From assembly GCA_947259885.1 (NCBI GenBank), contig CAMYNW010000006.1, positions 120,149-184,148 of the forward strand: 64,000 nt of DNA. Direction: 5' to 3'. Positions within the stretch are counted from its first letter, which is position 1; the number at the start of each line of letters is the position of its first letter. The notes under the pieces were generated by a model. The model ran no database searches, was not told the origin of the DNA, and saw nothing but the letters and a program-made list of their open reading frames with translations. The translations under genes were made by a program, and so were the position numbers. Positions 8,889-18,482 of this stretch are shown in pieces. The stretch comes from an uncultured Gammaproteobacteria bacterium. GTDB taxonomy: Bacteria; Pseudomonadota; Gammaproteobacteria; Arenicellales; Poriferihabitantaceae.

Positions 8889-10157
8889 CTAATGCTGCTC
8901 GAAGTCTATGCGTTCGAAAACCGGAAGATTCAAGAGATAACGCCTGACGCAATCAAGGGCCAGCTCGGTTGTACCCAACAGCCTCCACTCGCGGCTTCCT
9001 GGCAGGCGCCCCTTCCGAGTTGCGGGATTTTTACCGTCGCTTATGGCAATAAGAAGATCGGTACTCGGTTCGTTCCCGCTGCCTGTATCAATTGGTTTGG
9101 TTAAAGCTACTAACGCGTGGGTGGTCCCAGCAAACTCCCTTAAAGAGCTCGCTAATCTTAACGCTGCGTCGACGGAAAAAGTGGCGTTCGCATCCTGATC
9201 AAGTCCTATCGCATTGACCAGTTCACTTAAATTGGTAGAAACAATTCCTGTTCCGATAATTGAATGGTCGCTTGCCACCTGCATCAGGCGTGAAATTACG
9301 TTGCCACTTGAATGCATCTCCATGACAGCAATTGAGCCGTTAATTCGATCAAGCGCTGCGACCACCTGACCCTCGAGAGTCAGATTATCTTCAGCCACGA
9401 CAAAATTACCCAGCCTTTGGCGAACCTCTGCCTCGACGGGTAACAGTTTAGGTTTTATTTCCTCTAGACTTTCTCCCTGCACCGTCAATTTAGTTTCAAG
9501 CTGAGGGTAATGAGACTGAAAACCTAGCTTTACCGATCCATCGCCCACCATCTCTTCAACGCCATCCAGCATCTGGTCTGCGCGCGATTCTCCGATTCCA
9601 AAACTGTGAAATCGTTTGACCAATGTCACCTGATGGTAACCGCGCATTTCCTCCAGGCGTGGCACCAACTGCTCTTCAAGCATTCTACGCATCTCTCTTG
9701 GCACCCCTGGAGTAAAGAAGAACCGTGCTTGGTTTATCGTTATCGCAAAACCACACGCGGTCCCAATAGGATTATCAATAAACTCGGCGCCAGCAGGCAA
9801 CTTCGCCTGTTTAAGATTATTACTCGGCATCTTTCTTCCCCTGGAGGCATACCAGGCTTCCATGCGATCAAACCAACTTTGATGTAATTCGAGTGCAACA
9901 CCCGCCGCCTCTGCAGCTACCTCTTGAGACAGATCATCGACCGTTGGACCCAGCCCTCCATTGACGATCACCGCATCGGCGCGCTCTGACGCCTGCAAGA
10001 ATGCGGACAACAAGCATGGACGATCATCCCCCACTGTGGTGCCCCAGTGCACCTTGAATCCACTTTCCACCAACCTTCGAGCGATATGGCTGTAATTGGT
10101 ATTGATGGTCTTACCGGTGAGAATTTCATCTCCGGTACACAAGATCTCGATTTTCAT
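8889..10157 (-). CDS. CinA-like protein with a degenerate C-terminal amidohydrolase domain
   Basis: 422 residues. The N-terminal MoaB/Mog-type domain is well kept (CTGDEILTGK, VNGGLGPTVDD, FFFTPGVPREM) and in family members hydrolyses ADP-ribose or related nucleotides. The C-terminal PncC-type nicotinamide-nucleotide amidohydrolase domain normally starts with an AESCTGG motif; here the equivalent stretch is VMEMHSSGNVISRLM, and the following segments are also weakened, so this half may be inactive. The gene follows ftsH by 115 bases on the same strand and may be cotranscribed with it. Confidence 0.85.
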   Translation of the reverse strand: MKIEILCTGDEILTGKTINTNYSHIARRLVESGFKVHWGTTVGDDRPCLLSAFLQASERADAVIVNGGLGPTVDDLSQEVAAEAAGVALELHQSWFDRMEAWYASRGRKMPSNNLKQAKLPAGAEFIDNPIGTACGFAITINQARFFFTPGVPREMRRMLEEQLVPRLEEMRGYHQVTLVKRFHSFGIGESRADQMLDGVEEMVGDGSVKLGFQSHYPQLETKLTVQGESLEEIKPKLLPVEAEVRQRLGNFVVAEDNLTLEGQVVAALDRINGSIAVMEMHSSGNVISRLMQVASDHSIIGTGIVSTNLSELVNAIGLDQDANATFSVDAALRLASSLREFAGTTHALVALTKPIDTGSGNEPSTDLLIAISDGKNPATRKGRLPGSREWRLLGTTELALDCVRRYLLNLPVFERIDFEQH

Positions 10158-10272
10158 TTTTCTTAGAAATAAAGCGTAAACCGGTCAGTATACGTGAACG
10201 GCTCAATTATCGGACTTTAAACGGCAATGTGAAACAAGCGCATTGGCTCGTGCAAGAAATATACTGTATTGT

Positions 10273-12207
10273 TCAGAGAGACAACAGTTCTGACACTTCT
10301 TCGTTGTCGAGCGTCTCTCTCTCCAGAAGCGCTTGCGCGAGCTGAGAAAGATTGTCAAAGTTACTTTGCAGTCGCTCGGTACAGGTCTGTTCGCAGCGAC
10401 CTATTAGGGCGCTGATTTCCTCGTCGACCTGCTGTGCGGAATGTTCACTGAATTTCCTCGGTTCCGCCATTTCCCTGCCTAGAAACGGATGTTCCTCCCC
10501 CTGCTGCAAATTAACAGGCCCAATCCGTTCACTCATACCCCATTCACTCACCATCTTGCGGGCCAGCAGGGTCGCCTGCTTTAAATCGTCAGCGGCGCCC
10601 GAACTGATCTCGTCAAATTTAAGCTGTTCTGCGCAGCGGCCTCCGAGCATGATGCTGATTTTCTCTTCAAGATACGATTGGCTGTAGTTGCGTCTATCTT
10701 CAAGCGGCATCTGTTCGGTCATTCCCAAAGCGCGGCCACGGGGTACGATAGAGACTTTGTTTAGTGGATCGGTATTCGTAGATAGCAGGGTCGCTAAAGC
10801 ATGCCCTGCCTCATGCCAAGCCACCCGAATTTTCTCATCGCCTGAGAGCACCTCTGTGCTCGGATTGCCCAACACCACCTTATCACGCGCCAGTTCGAAA
10901 TCCTGGTGGCAGACCTTATCGCCACCCAGTCTCGCCGCTCGAAGTGCAGCTTCATTAACCAGGTTTTCCAGATCGGCGCCGGAAAAACCCACAGTTTCTG
11001 CTGCAATGGTGACGATATCGACATCATCAGTCATTGGCACTTCTCTGGAGTGCACACGTATAATTTCCTCTCTCGCCTTTCTACCTGGCAGTTCCAGCAC
11101 CAGCTTACGATCGAAACGCCCCGGCCGCAGCAGTGCTGGATCGAGCACGTCAGGACGGTTGGTTGCGGCAATGACTACAACCGTCTGTTCTTTGGTAAAG
11201 CCATCCATCTCGGCAAGTATCTGATTCAGGGTCTGTTCCCGCTCATCATTACCGCCGCCCAAACCGGTTCCTCGGACCCGTCCGACGGAATCGATCTCAT
11301 CAATAAAAATTAGTGACGGTGCCTGTTTTGCAGCGTTGGCAAACATATCTCGTACCCGTGACGCGCCGACACCGACAAACATCTCAATAAACTCCGAACC
11401 GCTGACACTGAAAAATGGCACTCCAGCCTCACCTGCAGTGGCCCTGGCAAGCAACGTCTTTCCGCATCCTGGTGGTCCCATCATCAGGATTCCGCGGGGT
11501 ATCTTCGCACCCAGTCGATGATAACGATCCGGTTCACGCAGAAAATCAATGATCTCCTGCAAGTCCCGCTTGGCGTTTTCTAGACCCGCGACATCGGTAA
11601 ATCGTGTAGTAATACCTTCTGCGCTGTGCTGTCGGGCACGGGACCGTCCAAATCCGAACGCACCCTTCCCTCCCAAATTCTGGCGCAACATCCGGCTGCT
11701 GTAATAAAAAAACCCTGCCAGGATTAACCACGGCGCAGTGTTCAACAATATCGTGATCCAAAGTGGTGAAGAGACTTCTTGAACATTCAGTTCGACGCCA
11801 TTCTGTTCCAATAGGGGAAGCAGGTCTCGGTCATCAAAAGAAGGCAGTATTGTAGTGAAGTTTGCATACCTCTTATCGGCGCCGCCGTACTCAACTTCGT
11901 TGCGAAATTCCCCGAGCAAGGTTTGGTTTCGCTGAACAATTTTGGCCACGTTGTCCGCCCTCAATTCAGATTTGAAATGAGTGTACGGAATCGAAACCTC
12001 GTTTCTTTCCTGTAAATTAGATCCAAAATACAGTACAGAGGAGATCACCAGCAGCCACATCATCATTGTGGACAAAAGCTGAGCGTGCGTAGGCTGCGGA
12101 CCGGACGGGTGGCCGGGTGGGTTGGGAACGTTCGGCTCCTGCTCAGGCGACATGCTCGTTTTTCTCTTCGGTTTGCCTGAATTGCCTAGGAAATTGATTC
12201 CGGGCAT
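10273..12207 (-). CDS. ftsH: ATP-dependent zinc metalloprotease FtsH
   Basis: Membrane-anchored AAA+ protease of 644 residues that degrades unassembled or damaged membrane and regulatory proteins. Two membrane segments lie near residues 45-62 and 149-169, enclosing a periplasmic domain. Walker A GPPGCGKT is at 244-251, Walker B LIFIDEID at 299-306, the RPGRFDRK second region of homology near 361, and the zinc site HEAGH at 465-469. The N-terminus is longer and proline-rich compared with E. coli FtsH; an internal ATG at 12153 is an alternative start. A FixK/FNR box lies 116 bases upstream, shared with the divergent CDF transporter. Probably a second, stress-dedicated FtsH. Confidence 0.93.
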   Translation of the reverse strand: MPGINFLGNSGKPKRKTSMSPEQEPNVPNPPGHPSGPQPTHAQLLSTMMMWLLVISSVLYFGSNLQERNEVSIPYTHFKSELRADNVAKIVQRNQTLLGEFRNEVEYGGADKRYANFTTILPSFDDRDLLPLLEQNGVELNVQEVSSPLWITILLNTAPWLILAGFFYYSSRMLRQNLGGKGAFGFGRSRARQHSAEGITTRFTDVAGLENAKRDLQEIIDFLREPDRYHRLGAKIPRGILMMGPPGCGKTLLARATAGEAGVPFFSVSGSEFIEMFVGVGASRVRDMFANAAKQAPSLIFIDEIDSVGRVRGTGLGGGNDEREQTLNQILAEMDGFTKEQTVVVIAATNRPDVLDPALLRPGRFDRKLVLELPGRKAREEIIRVHSREVPMTDDVDIVTIAAETVGFSGADLENLVNEAALRAARLGGDKVCHQDFELARDKVVLGNPSTEVLSGDEKIRVAWHEAGHALATLLSTNTDPLNKVSIVPRGRALGMTEQMPLEDRRNYSQSYLEEKISIMLGGRCAEQLKFDEISSGAADDLKQATLLARKMVSEWGMSERIGPVNLQQGEEHPFLGREMAEPRKFSEHSAQQVDEEISALIGRCEQTCTERLQSNFDNLSQLAQALLERETLDNEEVSELLSL

Positions 12208-12322
12208 AGTTCAGTATCTGAAAGAAGCTTGTTTTTCATTTAAATCCGCCTGATCACTTCGGGAACACTGCCTTAGTTTATAGTCCTTGTATTCATTCTA
12301 CGACTCGCATACTACTCTTTGC

Positions 12323-12336
12323 TTGATCGGGGTCAA
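12323..12336. promoter_or_regulatory. FixK/FNR/Dnr-type box between ftsH and the CDF transporter
   Basis: TTGATCGGGGTCAA has an exact TTGA-N6-TCAA core. It is 48 bases before the rightward CDF gene and 116 before the leftward ftsH start, so the CDF gene is the better placed target. Confidence 0.55.
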
Positions 12337-12384
12337 CAACGTTTGGTCCTTGCAATCCACCTTTTCTAACGGCCAATTTGTTAC

Positions 12385-13554
12385 ATGCATGCACCGCTGA
12401 TCAATCCACAACAGAATAATCCGGGACAGGTCAAATACGCGGAAACCAAGCGTGTCACCATTATCGGTGCCGTGATAGATCTGATATTGGGGGTAGCCAA
12501 AATTGCTATTGGCATTGTTGGGCACTCCCAGGGACTGGTGGCAGACGGTATTCACTCGCTTTCAGATCTCGTTACCGACTTTCTTGTGCTCTGGGCAGCG
12601 AAATACGGCAGTCTAGAAGCTGATGCGGACCATCAATATGGTCATGAGCGAATCCAAACCGTAGCTACAGTGTTTCTTGGCGCGGCTTTGATTGCCGTTG
12701 CTCTCGGAATTGCCATTGATGCAATTGATCGGCTGATCAATCCAGAATCACTTCAAACTCCGGCCCGATTAACACTGCTGGTGGCGGCCATTTCAATTGT
12801 GGCCAAGGAATGGGTTTACCATTACACAATGCGGGTAGCGCGCAGAACCCGTTCTGCACTTCTAAAAGCCAACGCCTGGCACAGTCGATCAGATGCTCTG
12901 TCTTCCGGGGTTGTCCTGGTCGGCATTCTCGGAGCTATCGCCGGTCTTACCTACCTTGATTCAGTGGCTGCGGTGATTGTTGCCGCCATGATCATACGAG
13001 TAGGTTGGCATTTCGGTTGGGATAGCGTCCAAGAGCTTATCGACACCGGACTCGACAAAACCCGACTCGAAAAAATGCGCCGCTCAATGCTTGCGGTAGA
13101 GGGCGTCAGAGATCTACACCGATTGCGCACTCGCAGGATGGGTCACCAGGTCATTGCCGACGTCCATGTCATGGTTGAGCCGCTAATCAGCGTATCTGAA
13201 GGCCACCGAATCAGCGAGGAAGTAGAGCGAGTACTTGAAGGTGAACTGCAGGATGACACGGATATCACTGTTCATATAGATCCCGAAGAAGACGAGTCTG
13301 CACCTCCCGCTCTACTGCCACTGAGGGGAGAGATCGTGCCTCAGCTAGCCAGTCAGTGGTCGGAACTAAGTGAAACACCAATCGATCATGTTGTACTGCA
13401 TTACCTTGACCGTAAAGTCGACGTAGAACTCCATCTAGCCGCCCAGCCAGGAACCGATGCGCGAGACCTGCGCCGAGCTATCGAACAACTGCGTGAACGC
13501 TACGCTGACGACTCTCGTACGGGCAAAATCAATGCCGTAGTACCAATACCCTAA
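12385..13554 (+). CDS. Cation diffusion facilitator (CDF/FieF-like) metal exporter
   Basis: Inner-membrane divalent metal/proton antiporter of 389 residues. The transmembrane metal site is formed by DGIHSLSD (TM2) and HSRSD (TM5), the Asp/His pattern of zinc- or iron-type CDFs. A cytoplasmic metallochaperone-like domain follows at about residues 215-300, and the last 80 residues form an extra tail with alternating charged pattern that ordinary FieF lacks. The ATG at 12385 overlaps a second out-of-frame ATG. It is divergent from ftsH with a FixK/FNR box between them. Metal not predictable. Confidence 0.88.
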   Translation: MHAPLINPQQNNPGQVKYAETKRVTIIGAVIDLILGVAKIAIGIVGHSQGLVADGIHSLSDLVTDFLVLWAAKYGSLEADADHQYGHERIQTVATVFLGAALIAVALGIAIDAIDRLINPESLQTPARLTLLVAAISIVAKEWVYHYTMRVARRTRSALLKANAWHSRSDALSSGVVLVGILGAIAGLTYLDSVAAVIVAAMIIRVGWHFGWDSVQELIDTGLDKTRLEKMRRSMLAVEGVRDLHRLRTRRMGHQVIADVHVMVEPLISVSEGHRISEEVERVLEGELQDDTDITVHIDPEEDESAPPALLPLRGEIVPQLASQWSELSETPIDHVVLHYLDRKVDVELHLAAQPGTDARDLRRAIEQLRERYADDSRTGKINAVVPIP

Positions 13555-13588
13555 GTGGCACTCCAAGGGCAATTTAATCAATGATCCG

Positions 13589-14029
13589 CTATGCCGACGG
13601 ATCTTTATGCACTACCAATACGTCGCATTTAACCCTTTGCACGACCGCATTGGCAGTTGAGCCAAGCAGCCTCCCGATGCCGGTTTCACCATGGGTTCCC
13701 ATTATCACCAGATCGACATTGTTCTCTTTCACAGCTTTAACTATCAGCTTCTTGGCTGGACCGGTTTGAACAATTTTCTTACAGTCGCTCAGCCCCAGTT
13801 CTTGGGCCCAATCGGTCAGATGTTTTTCCGCACGTTCGATCATTAGATCTTCGGAAGCATATATGGTAGGGATTTCTGCCGCGACATAAGGCGGTGGGAC
13901 ATAATCCACAATATGTATGAGAGTGAGCGAACCATGATTCATCCTGGTCAGATCAATCGCGTTTTTAAGCGCATATCGACTGGTTTTGGAGAAATCAACG
14001 GGAACCAGTATATTTTTGTATTGCAGCAT
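13589..14029 (-). CDS. Universal stress protein, single UspA domain
   Basis: Protein of 146 residues from the ATG at 14029, which has AAGGTGG at ideal spacing; an earlier in-frame start at 14056 lacks a site. The N-terminal ILVPVDFS and the C-terminal nucleotide-binding motif MGTHGETGIGRLLGSTA (G-x2-G-x9-G-S) indicate an ATP-binding Usp. It is convergent with the CDF transporter, 34 bases away. No full FixK box is seen in front of it. Confidence 0.92.
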   Translation of the reverse strand: MLQYKNILVPVDFSKTSRYALKNAIDLTRMNHGSLTLIHIVDYVPPPYVAAEIPTIYASEDLMIERAEKHLTDWAQELGLSDCKKIVQTGPAKKLIVKAVKENNVDLVIMGTHGETGIGRLLGSTANAVVQRVKCDVLVVHKDPSA

Positions 14030-14257
14030 AATCCACCTTAGATCAATGTTGATCAATTTTTGGCCGGATACCGGAAATATTCATGCCGACATCAACAACC
14101 ACCTTTCAGACTAGTCTGTGCGAATCCAACCCGAAAGTTATTGACTTGCCTCAATTATCCCACAGGCCACAACTGTACATACTAAATCAGTCCTCTGCCG
14201 CCAGATCACGACGACCACCAATCGTTATTCCAAGGTCAGGCAACTCGGATTTATAGT

Positions 14258-14875
14258 TTACTCGCTGGAAGACGCTAAAAGAACCTGCTTAATCAGGTTG
14301 GCCGTGGTTCGTACGCTCATTTTCTCCAGCACGTGGGCTCGATGATTTTCGACCGTACGCTGGCTGATTCCAAGTTCCGAGGCAATAACCTTGTTTGGAT
14401 GGCCGTTAACGACCCAATCCAGCACCTCTTTTTCACGTTCAGTCAAAGACTCTATGCGTTTAAGTGTTTGTTGACGCTTACTGTTTGAATGCTTTTCTTT
14501 TCCCGAATTTTCCAATGCGGAATTGATTGCATCAAGCAAGTCCTGATCTCTAAATGGCTTTTGAATAAACTCAAAAGCGCCTCTTTTCATTGCGTCAACA
14601 GCCATCGGCACATCCCCGTGACCGGTAATAAAAATGATTGGCAGGGAAGTATTTGATTCAAGCAAATGCTTCTGCAGTTCCAATCCACTCATTCCGGGCA
14701 TACGGATGTCCAGCACCAGGCAACCATCCGATGCTGCATTGAAACCGGAAAGAAAGTCGCGAGCTGAGGCAAAGCCCACGCCCGTTATACCCACTGAATC
14801 AAGCAATTCAAGCAGGGAATCGCGCACCGCATCATCATCGTCTACTACGTAAACAATTTGCTGGTGTTTTTCCAT
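14258..14875 (-). CDS. fixJ: FixJ-type response regulator
   Basis: Two-domain transcription factor of 205 residues. The receiver domain has the acidic cluster VDDDD at 11-15, phospho-acceptor Asp56 in LDIRMPG, and Lys in FIQKPF near 107. The C-terminal LuxR/FixJ helix-turn-helix contains LTEREKEVLDW and ELGISQRTVENHRAHV. Its ATG overlaps the stop of fixL in the arrangement TGATG, so the two are translationally coupled. In rhizobia phosphorylated FixJ switches on fixK under low oxygen; a FixK-type gene lies 2.9 kb away here. Confidence 0.93.
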   Translation of the reverse strand: MEKHQQIVYVVDDDDAVRDSLLELLDSVGITGVGFASARDFLSGFNAASDGCLVLDIRMPGMSGLELQKHLLESNTSLPIIFITGHGDVPMAVDAMKRGAFEFIQKPFRDQDLLDAINSALENSGKEKHSNSKRQQTLKRIESLTEREKEVLDWVVNGHPNKVIASELGISQRTVENHRAHVLEKMSVRTTANLIKQVLLASSSE

Positions 14876-16425
14876 CACCTTGCCCCCACAGCAATCGGGA
14901 GGATGAAAGAGAGCTTTGTTCCATGCTCAAAGTTTTCTGCCCAAATATCTCCGCCGTGCGCATCGACAATTGAACGGCTAATAGATAAGCCCAAACCAGT
15001 GCCTGACTTTTTATCTGTTACAAATGGTTCAAATAATTGATCACGAATTGCTACCGGCACACCAACACCAAAATCTCTCACTGAAATCTCCACATAATCT
15101 CCGGCAGGTGATACAGCGGTCTTGATGATTATACGCGGGCTTTCGGCGTAAGAGGCTTCAGTTGCATCAATAGCGTTTCTAATCAGATTCAAAATAACCT
15201 GCTGAATTTGAACACCATCAGCAATAATTTCACAAGGTCGCCCCAAATCCGCAACCTCCAGCGAAATTCCCCTACTGTTAGTATCGGCTCTCGCTAAAGT
15301 CATAGTATCTGCTACCAGTTGCCTGGCGTCGATGCGTTCCCGAAATCGTGCATGTGACTGGGTCAACGAGCGTATACGCTCGATGATAGTACTCGCCCGT
15401 AACGATTGATCCGTAATCTTCGTCAGCAGGTCACGCAACTTGTCTGTTTCTAAATTATTGGACTCCAAGCGCCGAATGCAGGCTTGCACATATGAACTGA
15501 TCGCCGTAAGGGGCTGGTTCAGCTCATGAGCAATGCCGGTTGCCATTTCACCCATTGTGCTGATGCGGTCCACGTGCGCCAGCCGTTCCCGCGCATCTCC
15601 TGCATCTCGTTCCGCTTTAATTTTCTCCGTCTGATCTACAAGCTGCACTACAAATCGATCCGGTTTGTGGTCCGGACCGGGAACCAGTGCACAATGCAGC
15701 ACAACGTATACACTCTCACCTCCTTTACGCATAAAGTGGCAGTTCTGAGCGAACCCGTTGCCCTCTCCAGCTAACATGTCCTGACGATGCTTTTTAGTAA
15801 GCGCGATACCATCCGGATCAAGGAGTTTGCTGCAGGACTTGTGCAGCAGTTCCTCTTCCGTGTAACCGGTCAATGCACAAGCAGCATCATTGGTGCTCAA
15901 AACATTTCCCTCCAGATCCATCGTCATAATGCCGATCGGTGCGTTTCTGAGAGTGACATCCAGTGCTTGTTCGCGCTCTCTTAGTCTTTCCTCACTCTGT
16001 CTGAGAGCTGTTTCGACACCTTCCCGATAGGTCAGATCTCGAATGATTCCTACAAAATACCTAATCTGTTCTTCAACATACTCTCCCACTGATAGTTCGA
16101 TTGGGAACACCGTTCCGTCCTTACGCCGTGCCTCAACCCTCCTGCCGATACCAATTACTTTGGGCTTCCCGCTTTCCATGTAGTGGCTGAGGTATCCGTC
16201 GTGTTCATCCTTATACGGATCTGGCATCAATAGCTTTACATTCTGATTAAGTACCTCTTCTGCCTGGTATCCGAATAAACGCTCTGCCGCATGATTAAAA
16301 TTTAAGATCTTCCCCTTATGGCTGATGATCACGATACCGTCAGCGGCAGCATCCAGCAATGCGGAAAACCCTCCTGAAGTGAGAACCTGATAGTCGGGAA
16401 ATAGGGATAGCGGGGGATTCGACAT
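14875..16425 (-). CDS. fixL: FixL-type oxygen-sensing histidine kinase
   Basis: Protein of 516 residues without membrane segments: PAS (about 15-135), PAS (150-265), HisKA with His300 in IAHELNQPL, and HATPase with DFGVGVP and GTGLGLSIS. The first PAS domain is the heme-binding type: His75 in DEHDGYLSHY and Arg95 in IGIGR correspond in position and spacing (20 residues apart) to His200 and Arg220 of Bradyrhizobium FixL, the proximal heme ligand and oxygen-gating arginine. I infer a soluble oxygen sensor, active when oxygen is absent, that phosphorylates the overlapping FixJ. Confidence 0.92.
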   Translation of the reverse strand: MSNPPLSLFPDYQVLTSGGFSALLDAAADGIVIISHKGKILNFNHAAERLFGYQAEEVLNQNVKLLMPDPYKDEHDGYLSHYMESGKPKVIGIGRRVEARRKDGTVFPIELSVGEYVEEQIRYFVGIIRDLTYREGVETALRQSEERLREREQALDVTLRNAPIGIMTMDLEGNVLSTNDAACALTGYTEEELLHKSCSKLLDPDGIALTKKHRQDMLAGEGNGFAQNCHFMRKGGESVYVVLHCALVPGPDHKPDRFVVQLVDQTEKIKAERDAGDARERLAHVDRISTMGEMATGIAHELNQPLTAISSYVQACIRRLESNNLETDKLRDLLTKITDQSLRASTIIERIRSLTQSHARFRERIDARQLVADTMTLARADTNSRGISLEVADLGRPCEIIADGVQIQQVILNLIRNAIDATEASYAESPRIIIKTAVSPAGDYVEISVRDFGVGVPVAIRDQLFEPFVTDKKSGTGLGLSISRSIVDAHGGDIWAENFEHGTKLSFILPIAVGAR

Positions 16426-16527
16426 GGGGCCGATTTTACTCCGTTATCCAACCGCATTTCGAGATTGGATATTCGCTAACGCTACCTGACTGCGGCCTGC
16501 AATTTAAGAATCTTGAAACAGGCACAT

Positions 16528-16562
16528 AAAAAAGCCGCCAACTCTCAGGTTGGCGGCTTTTA
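16528..16562 (-). terminator. Rho-independent terminator after hsp20
   Basis: A perfect 9-bp stem (GCCGCCAAC at 16534-16542, GTTGGCGGC at 16549-16557) with a 6-base loop. On the minus strand it follows the hsp20 stop by 17 bases and is followed by a run of T. It could also act weakly on the plus strand. Confidence 0.85.
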
Positions 16563-16578
16563 ATCGAAGCATCGTCGA

Positions 16579-17043
16579 CTACTTTACCGCAACATCTATT
16601 TTCTGTGGCTTCGCCCCCTCCGACTTGGGCAATACCAGTTTCAGAATACCGTCCTTGTAGTCTGCCTTGACGTTCTTAACATCCACAGTATTATCAAGTG
16701 TCATGGTCCTGACGTAGGAACCATAGCGGGATTCACGGCGTATCACGCGACCTTTCTCATCCTTGCTTTCTTCTTCCATCCGTCTTTCTGCATTTATCGT
16801 CAATACGCCATTATTGATGGAAACATCGATATCTTTGCGCTTCACGCCCGGCAGCTCAGCTTTCACTATATATTGATTTTTTTCATCTATGACATCCACA
16901 GCAGGCATCATGCTGCCATTCTCATCACGGGGAAACCTGTTCATCGGACGAAAAAAGCCTTCAAACAGATTATCAAAGTCATCGCCAAAAAAGCCACGTC
17001 CGGGAAGGTTTTCAGAGGATTTGGTGAGTTCAGCCATCTTCAT
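16579..17043 (-). CDS. Small heat shock protein, Hsp20/alpha-crystallin family
   Basis: ATP-independent holdase of 154 residues. The alpha-crystallin domain spans about 48-140 with ELPGVKRKDIDVSI and the A-x-x-x-n-G-v-L type end motif ADYKDGILKLVLPK; the C-terminal anchor is KIDVAVK. Start at the ATG at 17043 with GGAG before it. A terminator follows directly. A perfect FNR/FixK palindrome is 70 bases upstream, in the gap shared with the divergent DUF2238 gene. Confidence 0.94.
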   Translation of the reverse strand: MKMAELTKSSENLPGRGFFGDDFDNLFEGFFRPMNRFPRDENGSMMPAVDVIDEKNQYIVKAELPGVKRKDIDVSINNGVLTINAERRMEEESKDEKGRVIRRESRYGSYVRTMTLDNTVDVKNVKADYKDGILKLVLPKSEGAKPQKIDVAVK

Positions 17044-17112
17044 GTATCTCCATCAAGTTAAATTAGTAGGTCTTAATATGGCTTTATTTTGCTATCGACC
17101 AAGGGGCGAAAA

Positions 17113-17126
17113 TTGATCAAGATCAA
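17113..17126. promoter_or_regulatory. Perfect FNR/FixK/Dnr palindrome between hsp20 and DUF2238 gene
   Basis: TTGATCAAGATCAA matches TTGAT-N4-ATCAA in all ten positions. It is 70 bases from the hsp20 start and 65 bases from the divergent DUF2238 start, so one dimer could serve both promoters. Confidence 0.75.
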
Positions 17127-17191
17127 AAAAACAATTACCACCATATTGCTGCGCCTTTGGAATCGAGAGTCATTACAAATATGACATACCG

Positions 17192-17647
17192 ATGTGCGCC
17201 CTATTGCTGGTGGGGGGCTATCTCTTAAAAGAGCAACTGGAAATGCTCTGGTGGCATTATCTTCTATTCGCCGCATTCTTGATCATTCATGCTTTAGGCA
17301 TGTTCGACCTATACGAGACCTATCCTCTCGGTATTGAATATGACTATTGGGTGCACGGACTGTTTGGCACTGTTGCAGCGTTAATATTGATGAGGTTCAT
17401 TTGTCACAGGTCTTTTTGCAGGAGTTTTATATTCCAAGCTGGACTGACATTACTCATTGTCATGGGCATCGCTGCCCTCCATGAACTGTATGAGTTTGCA
17501 GGCGCTTTACTCTTAGGCAAGGGCGAAGGCGTCCTTTTTATTGGCGCCGGCGACCTCGACCAGTGGGACACTCAGAAAGACATGCTGAATAATCTGATTG
17601 GTGCGCTGGCCGGGGTAACCTTGCACTTGATTCGGGACAATAGGTAG
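17192..17647 (+). CDS. DUF2238 (YjdF-like) inner-membrane protein
   Basis: Small integral membrane protein of 151 residues with four to five hydrophobic helices. DUF2238 hallmarks are visible: a histidine in YDYWVHGLFG, HELYEFAGALL, and a late DTQKDMLNNLIGALAG, the conserved acidic/asparagine stretch in the last helix region. The family is uncharacterised; the conserved His, Glu and Asp on membrane helices suggest a metal or heme site but this is inference. It is shorter than most members (about 200 residues), and no in-frame start further upstream is apparent before a stop within the FNR box. Confidence 0.75.
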   Translation: MCALLLVGGYLLKEQLEMLWWHYLLFAAFLIIHALGMFDLYETYPLGIEYDYWVHGLFGTVAALILMRFICHRSFCRSFIFQAGLTLLIVMGIAALHELYEFAGALLLGKGEGVLFIGAGDLDQWDTQKDMLNNLIGALAGVTLHLIRDNR

Positions 17648-17744
17648 AAATACCTATACCGGGTTCATCAATTACGGATATTCCCCACGCGCCTGAAAAG
17701 ATACAGTGGTGCTTAGCCACTATAGCCAGTTGAGGATCAACAAA

Positions 17745-18482
17745 ATGAATAATGTCACCCAGCTTTCACCAGTAAAAATTCGCAGCCATCATGCATTCCA
17801 GACCCAGCATAAAAAAACCAACTCCAACGACTCACTGCTGCATCGCGGTGATTTCTTATATCGGATGGGAGATAAACTGAAAGGCATATACGTGGTCAAT
17901 GCCGGAGCAATTAAATTATTTAGAATCACAGAAACCGGTGACGAACATATTACTGCTTTTCTGATGCCTGGCGATATTGTCGGCCTGGATGCGCTGGAAG
18001 ATGGATACAGCCGCTCCACCGCAGTGGCTTTAGACACTACTTGTGTATCTTTAACTACAATTGAAAATGTACTAAAGGGTGGTGGCGGTATTAGCAGTGC
18101 TGAGCTGATCCAGCGCATGGGATCCACATTGAACCGGGACAACGATCTCATCATGATTCTGTCCCAGCGCACCGCGGAACGTCGTTTGGCATGGTTCCTT
18201 GTAGATTTTTCTGATCGTCTCGCCGCACGGGGAATTTCGCCAGCTGAATTTACCTTGCCAATGTCGCGCACTGACCTCGCGGTATTTTTAGGTCTGGCGC
18301 TTGAAACTGTTTGTAGAGAATTGGCGCGATTCCGCGAAAGTGGGCTAATTGACATTAATAGAAGGCGGTTCTACCTGCTGGATATTGAGGGCTTACGCCA
18401 GACAAGTAGTGGTTGTGATGAAATAGCACCTAAGACTGTCACCTGTGGAGTTAAACGCGCTGCAGCAGGAGGCTACGCATGA
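17745..18482 (+). CDS. fixK: FixK-type Crp/Fnr regulator without Fe-S cysteines
   Basis: Crp/Fnr-family activator of 245 residues (ATG at 17745 with TGAGGA upstream; an earlier start at 17706 is less likely). The cNMP-like sensor domain resembles FNR (GDEHITAFLMPGDIVGLDAL), but the N-terminal cysteine cluster that holds the FNR 4Fe-4S is absent, as in FixK. The helix-turn-helix reads SRTDLAVFLGLALETVCREL: the DNA-contact pattern is E-x-x-C-R where FNR has E-x-x-S-R, matching FixK2, whose Cys183 at this place is redox-sensitive. Expected site: TTGA-N6-TCAA. Its stop overlaps the start of the DksA-like gene. Confidence 0.85.
   Translation: MNNVTQLSPVKIRSHHAFQTQHKKTNSNDSLLHRGDFLYRMGDKLKGIYVVNAGAIKLFRITETGDEHITAFLMPGDIVGLDALEDGYSRSTAVALDTTCVSLTTIENVLKGGGGISSAELIQRMGSTLNRDNDLIMILSQRTAERRLAWFLVDFSDRLAARGISPAEFTLPMSRTDLAVFLGLALETVCRELARFRESGLIDINRRRFYLLDIEGLRQTSSGCDEIAPKTVTCGVKRAAAGGYA

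Noticed and set aside
10688..11224. 178-codon serine-rich open frame on the plus strand
   Set aside because: Antisense shadow of ftsH; serine-rich composition is what the opposite strand of the FtsH codons yields.
14041..14056. GATCAATGTTGATC inverted repeat upstream of the single-domain uspA
   Set aside because: The arms are in the wrong order for TTGAT-N4-ATCAA, and the site is only 12 bases from the start codon, too close for activation.
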